Assembly (NCBI GenBank): GCA_036785705.1
Contig: JAWUZG010000018.1
Coordinates: 5,987,501-6,051,500, forward strand
Source: Acanthornis magna
Lineage: Eukaryota; Chordata; Aves; Passeriformes; Acanthizidae
DNA length: 64,000 nt
Direction of reading: 5' to 3'
In this document: one piece after another, positions 11,948 to 19,699 of the stretch
Numbering within the stretch: the first letter of the stretch is position 1
Layout of the letters: each line of letters starts with the position of its first letter
Program-made: the position numbers and the translations under genes
Notes under the pieces: model-generated
Database searches by the model: none
The model's input: the letters and a program-made list of their open reading frames with translations, nothing else
Told to the model about the DNA's origin: nothing

Positions 11948-14900
11948 TCAACCCCAACTGAGGTCCCCCTGAGGTATGCATCGTGTCTCTCCATCCTCTT
12001 GCATCACCCACCAGGTACACCCTGGTCCCTGAGCGAAGACAACCCCACGGGTGGGTCTATCTTTGCTCAAGGCAGAATTAATCCAAACAGTTTTCCCCAG
12101 CATGCCTCTCATTTGCACCACTGGAACCTTATCCCCGTCTGCTGTTTGCAAGGGTTCAGATTGGGCAGGGCCAGCCCTGTTGGTGGAGCCTCGGGTGTTA
12201 ACTAGCCAGGTGGCCTTGGCTAAATGCTGTTCCCAATTTTTGAAAGTCCCCCCACCTAGAGCCTTCAAGGTGGTTTTTAGCAGGCCGTTGCATCGCTCTA
12301 CTTTACCAGCAGCAGGTGCGTGATAAGGAATGTGGTACACCCACTCAATGCCATGTTCCTTAGCCCAGGTGTTTATGAGGCTATTTTTGAAATGAGTCCC
12401 GTTGTCCGACTCAATTCTCTCAGGGGTACCATGCCTCCAAAGGACTTGCCTTTCAAGGCCCAGGATGGTGTTACGGGCAGTGGCATGAGGCACAGGGTAG
12501 GTCTCCAGCCACCCAGTGGTGGCCTCTACCATTGTGAGCACGTAGCGCTTGCCGTGGCGGGTTTGAGGCAATGTGATGTAATCGATCTGCCAGGCCTCCC
12601 CATACTTGTATTTGGTCCATCTTCCCCCATACCACAGGGGTTTCACCCGCTTGGCTTGCTTGATGGCAGCGCATGTCTCACAGTTATGGATCACCTGGGA
12701 GATACAGTCCATAGTTAGATCCACCCCTCGGTCTCGTGCCCACTTATAGGTGGCATCTCTGCCCTGATGGCCTGAGGCATCATGGGCCCATCGGGCTAGG
12801 AACAACTCTCCTTTGTGCTGCCAATCTAAATCTACCTGTGACACCTCTATTTTTGCAGCCTGATCTACTTGTTCATTGTTTCGGTGTTCCTCATTAGCTC
12901 GGCTCTTGGGGACATGGGCATCTACATGACGGACTTTCACAGGTAGCTTCTCTACCCGACTGGCAATGTCTCGCCATTCGTCCGCAGCCCAGATTGGTCT
13001 TCCTCTACGTTGCCAGTTGGCCTTTTTCCACCTTTCCAACCAACCCCACAGAGCATTGGCTACCATCCATGAATCGGTGTACAGGTATAGCTTTGGCCAC
13101 TTCTCTCTTTCAGCAAGGTCCAGGGCCAGCTGAACGGCTTTGAGTTCGGCAAGTTGGCTTGATCCACCTTCTCCTTCAGTAGCTTCTGCGACCTGCCGTG
13201 TGGGGCTCCATACAGCTGCTTTCCATTTTCGGTTTGCCCCCACAATACGACAGGAACCATCAGTGAAGAGAGCGTAGCACGTTTCATCTTGTGGCAGTTG
13301 GTTGTACGGTGGAGCTTCCTCAGCGCGAGTCACCTGTTCCTGCTCCTCTTCATCAGTGAGACCAAAGTTTTCACCTTCGGGCCAATTTGTAATTATTTCC
13401 AAGATCCCAGGGCGATTCGGGCTTCCAATACGGGCGCGCTGCGTGATGAGGGCAATCCATTTACTCCACGTGGCATCGGTGGCGTGGTGGGTAGAGGGAA
13501 CCTTTCCCTTGAACATCCACCCCAGCACCGGTAGTCGGGGTGCAAGAAGAAGTTGTGCTTCCGTGCCAATAACTTCTGAGGCGGCTTGGACGCCTTCATA
13601 GGCTGCCAGAATTTCCTTCTCTGTGGGAGTGTAGTTGGCTTCGGACCCTCTGTAGCTTCGGCTCCAGAATCCCAGTGGACGACCTCGAGTCTCACCAGGC
13701 ACCTTCTGCCAAAGGCTCCAGGACAGACCATTGCCCCCGGCTGCAGAGTAGAGCACATTCTTCACTTCTGGTCCTGTCCTGACTGGGCCAAGGGCTACCG
13801 CATGAGCGATCTCTTGCTTGATCTGGGCGAAGGCTTGTTGTTGTTCAGGGCCCCAATGGAAATCATTCTTCTTGCGTGTCACCAGGTAGAGAGGGCTCAC
13901 AATCTGGCTGTACTCAGGGATGTGCATCCTCCAGAAGCCTATGGCGCCTAGGAAAGCTTGTGTCTCCTTCTTGTTGGTTGGTGGGGACATCGCTGTGATT
14001 TTATTGATGACCTCGGTGGGGATCTGACGCCGTCCATCTTGCCACTTCACCCCCAGGAACTGGATCTCTTTGGCAGGCCCCTTGACTTTGCTCCTTTTGA
14101 TGGCGAGACCGGCTCCCAGAAGAATCTGGATGATTTTCTCTCCTTTCTCAAACACTTCTTCTGCTGTGCCCCCCCACACAATGATGTCATCGATGTATTG
14201 CAGATGTTCCGGAGCCTCACCCTTTTCCAGTGCAGCCTGGATCAGTCCATGGCAGATGGTGGGACTGTGTTTCCACCCCTGGGGCAGTCGGTTCCAGGTG
14301 TACTGCACGCCCCTCCAGGTGAAAGCAAACTGAGGCCTGCACTCTGCTGCCAGAGGAATGGAGAAAAATGCGTTCGCAATGTCAATAGTGGCATACCACT
14401 TTGCTGCTTTGGACTCCAGCTCATACTGGAGCTCCAGCATGTCTGGCACGGCAGCGCTCAGCGGTGGAGTCACCTCATTCAAAGCACGATAGTCCACAGT
14501 CAATCTCCAATCTCCATCAGATCTGCGCACAGGCCAGATGGGGCTGTTGAAGGGTGAGTGGGCCTTGCTGACCACCCCTTGGCTCTCCAGCTCACGGATC
14601 AGCTTGTGGATGGGAATCACAGCATCTCTATTCGTTCGATACTGCCGGCGGTGCACTGTTGAGGTGGCAATTGGTACCCGTTGTTCCTCCTCCTTCAAGA
14701 GTCCAACTGCAGAAGGGTTCTCTGATAGTCCAGGCAAGGTGTTCAATTGCCTAACGCCCTCTGCCTCAACAGCAGCTATTCCAAAAGCCCACCTGAGTCC
14801 TTTCGGGTCTTTGAAATAGCCATTCCGGAGGAAATCTATGCCCAGAATACACGGGGCCTTTGGACCAGTCACAATGGGATGTTTCTGCCACTCCTTCCCA

Positions 14901-15130
14901 GTCAGGCTCACCTCGGCTTCCACCAGAGTTAACTCTTGTGATCCCCCCGTCACCCCAGCAATAGAAATGGGTTCTGCCCCAACATGTCCCGATGGCATTA
15001 GGGTACACTGCGCACCTGTATCAACCAATGCTTCATATTTTTGTGGCTCTGATGTACCAGGCCATCGAATCCACACAGTCCAAAAGACACGGTTTTCCCA
15101 TGCCTCTACCTGGCTAGAGGCAGGGCCCCT
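11948..15130 (-). CDS. pol: Pol polyprotein (protease, RT, RNase H, integrase) of the ERV
   Basis: This is the replication and integration polyprotein of the provirus, uninterrupted from the codon after the gag UAG to a TGA at 11950-11948 (1,060 codons). It has no ATG near its start, which fits expression as a Gag-Pol readthrough product. Numbering from the GTG at 15076, the protease has DTGA at residues 19-22 and LGID at 78-81. The reverse transcriptase has the first catalytic Asp at 232, LPQGW at 264-268 and YIDD at 294-297. RNase H has D606, E644, D668 and D738. The integrase has the zinc ligands H765, H770, C799 and C802, and the triad D832, D891 and E927 with 35 residues between the last two. 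All catalytic residues are present. No dUTPase follows. ERV-L-like assignment is by general resemblance and needs a phylogeny. Confidence 0.95.
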   Translation of the reverse strand, partial: RGPASSQVEAWENRVFWTVWIRWPGTSEPQKYEALVDTGAQCTLMPSGHVGAEPISIAGVTGGSQELTLVEAEVSLTGKEWQKHPIVTGPKAPCILGIDFLRNGYFKDPKGLRWAFGIAAVEAEGVRQLNTLPGLSENPSAVGLLKEEEQRVPIATSTVHRRQYRTNRDAVIPIHKLIRELESQGVVSKAHSPFNSPIWPVRRSDGDWRLTVDYRALNEVTPPLSAAVPDMLELQYELESKAAKWYATIDIANAFFSIPLAAECRPQFAFTWRGVQYTWNRLPQGWKHSPTICHGLIQAALEKGEAPEHLQYIDDIIVWGGTAEEVFEKGEKIIQILLGAGLAIKRSKVKGPAKEIQFLGVKWQDGRRQIPTEVINKITAMSPPTNKKETQAFLGAIGFWRMHIPEYSQIVSPLYLVTRKKNDFHWGPEQQQAFAQIKQEIAHAVALGPVRTGPEVKNVLYSAAGGNGLSWSLWQKVPGETRGRPLGFWSRSYRGSEANYTPTEKEILAAYEGVQAASEVIGTEAQLLLAPRLPVLGWMFKGKVPSTHHATDATWSKWIALITQRARIGSPNRPGILEIITNWPEGENFGLTDEEEQEQVTRAEEAPPYNQLPQDETCYALFTDGSCRIVGANRKWKAAVWSPTRQVAEATEGEGGSSQLAELKAVQLALDLAEREKWPKLYLYTDSWMVANALWGWLERWKKANWQRRGRPIWAADEWRDIASRVEKLPVKVRHVDAHVPKSRANEEHRNNEQVDQAAKIEVSQVDLDWQHKGELFLARWAHDASGHQGRDATYKWARDRGVDLTMDCISQVIHNCETCAAIKQAKRVKPLWYGGRWTKYKYGEAWQIDYITLPQTRHGKRYVLTMVEATTGWLETYPVPHATARNTILGLERQVLWRHGTPERIESDNGTHFKNSLINTWAKEHGIEWVYHIPYHAPAAGKVERCNGLLKTTLKALGGGTFKNWEQHLAKATWLVNTRGSTNRAGPAQSEPLQTADGDKVPVVQMRGMLGKTVWINSALSKDRPTRGVVFAQGPGCTWWVMQEDGETRCIPQGDLSWG

Positions 15131-15136
15131 CTAGCC
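15112..15136 (-). promoter_or_regulatory. Hairpin enclosing the gag UAG stop (candidate readthrough element)
   Basis: On the minus strand GGCTAGAGG (15136-15128) and CCTCTAGCC (15120-15112) are perfect reverse complements separated by a 7-nt loop, giving a 9-bp stem. The gag stop codon TAG (15133-15131) lies in the 5' arm. Gag and pol share a frame across this codon, so suppression of one UAG gives Gag-Pol, as in gammaretroviruses. The pairing is seen directly. Its role is an inference, and the known murine leukaemia virus signal is a pseudoknot placed downstream of the stop instead. Confidence 0.6.
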
Positions 15137-17161
15137 CTGGTTATCATTCCCTTCCTGGGCATACATTCCACCATCAAGGGAATCTGACACAACATTTTCC
15201 CTTCTGTTGTACTCAGCAGGTCGGCTACGGGAAGCTGAGGCTACCTTCGCTCTGGCAGAACCCCCTCGGCTAGCGTTGCCCTCCTTAAGCTGACGCACCC
15301 GTTCTGCCAGGACAGAAGTGGGCTTCCCATCCCACCTATTCATGTCTTCCCCGTGGTCATGCAGAAAGAACCACAACTCAGCTCGTGGGGTGTACCCTCT
15401 CTCTCTAGCTGGGGGACGTCGGGCTCTGGTGTTGGGGCCTGTGACTCTCACTGGTGCCACACTGTTTTTCCTCACCTCCTCCCTGATCTCGTCCCTGATC
15501 TCCTCCCTCATCTCCCTCATCTCTTCTTTCAACTCCTTAACCACAGCAGAGATCTGAGCCTGCATTGGGCCATTGATCACACTTGCATAATGCCTGAGCT
15601 TGTCAGCTACAGAGCTCACTGTCTCACGGTTGTCATCGGCATTAATTGTTGCAATGTAGGTGACATATTGGGTTGGCCCTAGGCTTGCCAGGTTCCACAA
15701 CATTTGCCCTGTGCACCTGACCTTGTCAGGATCATTTTCGTGCTGTCCGTCCCTCCCAAAAAGCACCTCCTGTACTGCCACTTCTCTCAGCCGTTGGATC
15801 GCTTCCTCAACGGTCTTCCAGGGCAATCTACGGTAGTTCTCCTGCATTCTGTCTTTGTGAACAAACCTCTCTCTTACACTCATTAAAAGCCTCTCCCAGA
15901 GAGAAATGGGTCCTGCCTCCCTCACGAACACCTTGTCAACACCCCCGTCCAGGGCCACGGATCCCAAATTCCTGGCCTCATTACCATCCAGCTGCACGCC
16001 TGGGCCCATGCGGTCCCAAACCCGAAGTAACCAGGTTGAGAAAGCCTCGCCCTTCCGCCGCACAATGTCATTGTGCAGAGTACGGATAGTGTCGTACGAC
16101 AGGGACTCGGTGATGATTATAGGCTCAGGCTCCCCTGCTGGTTGTGAGGGCCCTGGTTCCCCATCATCATTAACTGGGCGTACTGATTTGGTCTTATACT
16201 TCCTCCGCTGCACAGGGGCAACCGCTGCTGGCTGTGACTGCCCTTGAGGTTCAGCTGGAACCTGAACGGTTGTAATGTCCGTGGATTCTGCTGCTGTACC
16301 ATCCGACTCTTCCCCTGTGGGGCAAGAAGAGGGCTTCCCACCAGTTGAGGAAGTGTATTCCCTCAACACCTGACGCATCTTTTCCTCTATTACCTCCATC
16401 CAATTTGGTTGGCTCATTTCTGGGGCAGGCTGTTGGACAGGGTCAGGCCGTGTGGCAGGGTCAGGCTCAGGGACAGGGTCAGGTTTGGGGGTACTCTCAG
16501 GCTCTGGGACAGCCTCGGGCTCTGTAGCAGCATCCCTAGTCCCTGTGTCAACATCCCTAGTTTCTGTGGCAACATCCCTAGTTTCTATGGCAGCGTCCCT
16601 AGTCTCCGTGGCGACATCCCTAGTCCCTGCAGCAACATCCCTAGTCCCTGTGGCAACGTCTCTGGTCTCCGTGGCAACATCCCTAGTCTTCGTGGCAACA
16701 TCCCTAGTCCCTGTGGCAGCTGTTAGAGTGGTTACCCAGGGCAGTCTCCCCCTTTCTCGGGATGCAAAGAGGAATAGACCTATCAGCAATGCCAACCACT
16801 GTACGATGTCATTAGCATTTAGAGAGTATATGACCCCTCCGAGCCCTGGTAGGGTAGGCCCAAAGAAAGGGGTGAAGGGTTGAGAAAAAATTCCCCCTGG
16901 TGTCATCTCCTCACAAAAGGTACCATTACCAAACAGACTCCAAAAACATGTACTCACGGTGTTAAAGCCCTGTAACCAAGTGCCCGCCGCCCAAAGGACG
17001 TGAAAAATCCATAAATTCCTCACCTTATTGACCCATTGTAAGAACTGGATAACAACCACTGCGACCTTAGTCATAGGACCCATGTTTAGACAGGGAGCTG
17101 CAAATGGGAAAAATGTGGCCACGAGTATGTGCCAGCCAAACCAAGGTATGCTAGACCACAT
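15131..17161 (-). CDS. gag: Gag polyprotein with N-terminal membrane-like module
   Basis: This is the inferred structural polyprotein of the provirus, 676 codons from the first in-frame ATG (17161-17159, A at -3) to a UAG. The frame is open up to a stop at 17224-17222 but holds no earlier ATG. Residues 1-135 are strongly hydrophobic, with segments near 9-26, 30-44, 49-63 and 118-133. The last is followed by RERGR, and an NGT glycosylation sequon lies at about 79 in the loop. There is no Gly at position 2 for myristoylation. Residues about 150-213 are nine TRDVATE-type heptads, followed by a PEP/PDP proline-rich linker. A likely capsid-like helical region spans about 355-535, a charged coiled coil about 537-565, then an Arg-rich tail. 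I see no CCHC zinc knuckle. Gag identity rests on its position before pol; an internal ATG at 16417 could start a shorter form. Confidence 0.85.
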   Translation of the reverse strand: MWSSIPWFGWHILVATFFPFAAPCLNMGPMTKVAVVVIQFLQWVNKVRNLWIFHVLWAAGTWLQGFNTVSTCFWSLFGNGTFCEEMTPGGIFSQPFTPFFGPTLPGLGGVIYSLNANDIVQWLALLIGLFLFASRERGRLPWVTTLTAATGTRDVATKTRDVATETRDVATGTRDVAAGTRDVATETRDAAIETRDVATETRDVDTGTRDAATEPEAVPEPESTPKPDPVPEPDPATRPDPVQQPAPEMSQPNWMEVIEEKMRQVLREYTSSTGGKPSSCPTGEESDGTAAESTDITTVQVPAEPQGQSQPAAVAPVQRRKYKTKSVRPVNDDGEPGPSQPAGEPEPIIITESLSYDTIRTLHNDIVRRKGEAFSTWLLRVWDRMGPGVQLDGNEARNLGSVALDGGVDKVFVREAGPISLWERLLMSVRERFVHKDRMQENYRRLPWKTVEEAIQRLREVAVQEVLFGRDGQHENDPDKVRCTGQMLWNLASLGPTQYVTYIATINADDNRETVSSVADKLRHYASVINGPMQAQISAVVKELKEEMREMREEIRDEIREEVRKNSVAPVRVTGPNTRARRPPARERGYTPRAELWFFLHDHGEDMNRWDGKPTSVLAERVRQLKEGNASRGGSARAKVASASRSRPAEYNRRENVVSDSLDGGMYAQEGNDNQG
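16531..16719 (-). repeat. 21-bp minisatellite within gag (9 units)
   Basis: Nine consecutive 21-bp units, on the + strand each of the type catccctagtccctgtggca plus one base, occupy exactly 189 bp. They encode the TRDVATE heptads of Gag. The units differ by several substitutions, so the array is older than this insertion, but its multiple-of-three unit keeps the frame open. Copy number probably varies between family members. Confidence 0.95.
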
Positions 17162-17258
17162 GGTGTCACTTAGTGAGGTTTCTATGTTCAGCACACTAAA
17201 AAATGGGTCTCCCAGAAACTGTTATTCCTTTTGCACCTTTTTCTCTCAATGCTCTCGT

Positions 17259-17276
17259 GCCCCACGTTGGGCGCCA
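17259..17276 (-). other. Primer-binding site, tRNA-Lys1,2 type
   Basis: On the minus strand TGGCGCCCAACGTGGGGC starts 5 nt after the end of the 5' LTR (spacer GATTT). This 18-mer is the complement of the 3' end of tRNA-Lys1,2, as used by several betaretroviruses and some lentiviruses. The leader between it and the gag ATG is only about 97 nt, leaving little room for a long packaging signal unless that extends into gag. Confidence 0.92.
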
Positions 17277-17820
17277 AAATCTGTCTTCGTTTGATAGACA
17301 GGTGTCTGCTTAGGAAGGTGGGAACCTTCCTTGGAACAGAGAATGTGAATCCCCTTCCCTCCAAATTATTATAACTTTAGGATCAAGGGCTCTCAGGCAA
17401 AGGTATGGGAAAAGGAATAAGAGTTTTTTACTAGTATCTATAATGAGGTAAACAATCAGTAACAAAAAAACAGTAAACAAGGTGAAAAAAAACAGTAAAC
17501 AAAACCAGAAACTCAGTGGAATATGTCCCTGGACTGTCAGGCACTTTCCCGGTTGGTGCAGTCACGGTCACGGCCAGCAGGGGCGCTGTTGGGCTCCTAG
17601 ACCAGCCGGACAGGTGCGATGACTCCCGGGAAGCTGCAGATGGCGCTGTGGCACGAGGTTGGATCTGTGTCACGCACGTAATGGCCGACGGGCTGGAGCA
17701 GGGTGGAGCGCAGATGGACAAAGCGCAGCAAAGGGATGGAACGGCCAGGTGGGCTCACCTGAGCCAGCCAGCAGAGGAGGCAGCAGGAGTTCCGCAGCTG
17801 TGGCAGGCAAGGCGTGGGGT

Positions 17821-17873
17821 GGCAGCAGGCAGGGCGAGGAGCGGCAGCAGGCAGGGCGAGGAGCGGCAGCAGG
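17821..17873 (-). repeat. 22-bp tandem repeat in 5' LTR
   Basis: Same 2.4-unit array as at 11388-11440 in the 3' LTR, unchanged between copies. Confidence 0.85.
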
Positions 17874-18196
17874 CGAGGGGTCTCGTCTTGCTGCAGCGCA
17901 GCTGGGAAACGCGCCCTCCCGGAGGGTAGAAGGGACCGGGATCCCGTCCTCCCCCGTCCCAAGTGAGAACTCACCCAACAGGTAGAGAGAAAAACCAGCG
18001 CAAAACCGGGCCTTTTCTGCAATTGTAGCCAAAAAAACAGAGCCGCCTTTTTCCCCCTGCTCTCTCCTCCAAGAGCCCCGAGCGAGTGAGTGAGTGTCCC
18101 CTTATCAAATCTTGCCATCTCTTGTTCCTCTGCCTGGCCAGCGAAAAGGCTTTGTCTCCTTTGTGAGCGTAGATGGCCCTTAAGTACCGGTCATTA

Positions 18197-18209
18197 GTTG
18201 CTTAGCAAC
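18197..18209. promoter_or_regulatory. RFX/X-box-like palindrome in 5' LTR U3
   Basis: GTTGCTTAGCAAC, a perfect 6+1+6 palindrome about 40 bp from the U3 end of the LTR that would drive the provirus. It resembles an RFX-factor X-box. Binding is not shown by the sequence. Confidence 0.45.
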
Positions 18210-18250
18210 AGAATGGGAAAAATTCCACTTGCCCCCCCCAACCTTCCACA

Positions 18251-18255
18251 AACAC
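18251..18255. repeat. Target-site duplication, right copy (AACAC)
   Basis: Matches AACAC at 10844-10848 and abuts the CA end of the + strand LTR copy. The uninterrupted match supports a single integration event with no later rearrangement of the ends. Confidence 0.85.
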
Positions 18256-19699
18256 CCTGAAAAAAATGGGTGGCAGAGGATCAAGAAAGATCTCTTCTCA
18301 GGTGAAAGAATGTAAAAGATATCTTTCTGTAAAGGAGAAGGCAGAAGCAAGAGGCACAGACAGCAAAGAAGGGACTCCCAAACATCACTGCTCAAATCAC
18401 TGACAGGCAGGGATATACTACAGGTACAAGCAGGAGTGAGAGAAACTACAATCCAGATGACTAAACTGTTTCTAGCCACTAAAATTAACAAATAATGATG
18501 TTCTGGAGGTAATGTCTATGAAGCATTAAACAGCAGTTTTATTTTAAAGGATGCAAATCATGGCCAATGTGTAGAGCTTTAATTGTAAAGCCAGCAGAAA
18601 GTGTTGGCTGCCTGATGGAAGGAGTGTGGGAAGCTGCAGCAAACGTGCAAAGTCTGTTTTATTCATGTGTACTATCTCTGTTTTGATTCACCAGAAAAGT
18701 CAAAGTCTGCATGCTGGTTAATTTCAACTTGGTTTTATAGCAAATATGTATAACTAAAAGAGACAGGGGAAAAAAAAAAAAAAAAGAAAAAAGGAAAAGG
18801 CCAGATGACAAATGTACACAAAACACATGGCCAAGGATTTTACAAAGACTTCCTCACTCTTTAGTGAGAATTTTCCCAGGGAAGCCGCTGGAGTGAGGGA
18901 GAAAGGCAGGAATTCTTTTGAGTTAATGACCCTCTTCCCTAAATGAAATGTAGTGCTGCCTCATTTCTGGCCTCTCCAGTGTGTAAACTCACAGTTATAG
19001 GAAAAGAATAAAATAAAAGAACTCCCAAAAAATATATTGATAGTAAAAACACTGTATATACATAATAGTATTTAGTATCATTTAGTATCAAGTATTGCTT
19101 TCTTTTTAACAGAAATAATAATGCTGATTTTTCTCCTCTCGTCTTTCGACTTATATTCTTACTTACATTTGAAGCCAATAACATCGGTAGCCACATGATG
19201 AGAACGCAAACTAAGAAAAGACATATAGAAAAAGAACACTCAAAGGCACAGGAGGACTCACATTTTTGGACAATGCAACTTTTGGAGAAGGGAGGCAAAC
19301 ACTGTACTGTTAAGCAAAGAACAGGAGAGAGATTGGTAAACCTGAAACTGCAGATCATTGTAAGCAGTCAGATAAAAGGAAGTCCCGTTTGAAAAAGGAT
19401 GAAAAAAAGCAGAAAAGGATACCAAATTATGAATAAAATCAATGTATACTTCTATATATAAGGATTAGATATTAAAGAAATAAAGGGGGAATACAGAAAA
19501 AAATCAGAATATCTAGCAAGGGTACTATCCGTCAGAAAAATCTGAAAACTAAATCTAATAAATAAGTTAAGTGTAGGAAGTACATGGAATCCCTGAGGAC
19601 TGGGAGTCCATCCCGCAGAGGGCTGGGAGCCCAGCCTGCAGCATTTAGCATATCACCACTGGGCTGGCCTGGAGGGGAGCAGAGAGATTTGCGCCACGA
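18256..19699. other. Non-coding intronic DNA right of the provirus
   Basis: AT-rich sequence with an A-rich run (a 16-A stretch near 18770-18785 in a purine tract to about 18800). No exon, RNA gene or recognised element is seen. The longest minus-strand frame (about 139 codons, 18939-19358) has no homology that I recognise and looks like chance. Confidence 0.55.

Larger units (their letters stand above)
10849..18250 (-). mobile_element. Full-length ERV-L-like endogenous retrovirus without env
   Basis: This is a complete LTR-PBS-gag-pol-PPT-LTR provirus of 7,402 bp, read on the minus strand. The LTRs (10849-11817 and 17282-18250) align at a constant offset of 6,433 and look identical, including an 8-C run. 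A 5-bp duplication flanks the insertion. The gag and pol frames are both open and lie in one frame separated by a UAG. Only about 130 bp lie between the pol stop and the 3' LTR, so there is no envelope gene; I also see no dUTPase. The style of pol and the 5-bp duplication point to class III (ERV-L-like), while the primer-binding site matches tRNA-Lys1,2. The element lies inside the inferred SORCS2 intron 2 in the gene's sense. Identical LTRs imply a recent insertion, or conversion between the LTRs. Confidence 0.95.
17282..18250 (-). repeat. 5' LTR of the provirus (969 bp)
   Basis: This is the promoter-bearing LTR, oriented so that transcription runs toward lower coordinates into gag. I found no difference from 10849-11817 over the full 969 bp when read side by side. 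It carries the same TG...CA ends, CpG-rich core, 22-bp repeat and RFX-like palindrome. No canonical TATA box is visible, so the start site cannot be placed from sequence alone. Confidence 0.95.

Noticed and set aside
15077..15130. A ribosomal frameshift between gag and pol.
   Set aside because: Gag and pol are in the same frame and separated only by one UAG, so no frameshift is needed.
11939..17294. Many open frames of 60-200 codons on the plus strand across the provirus, for example 13958-14557.
   Set aside because: They are antisense shadows of the intact gag and pol frames on the minus strand.
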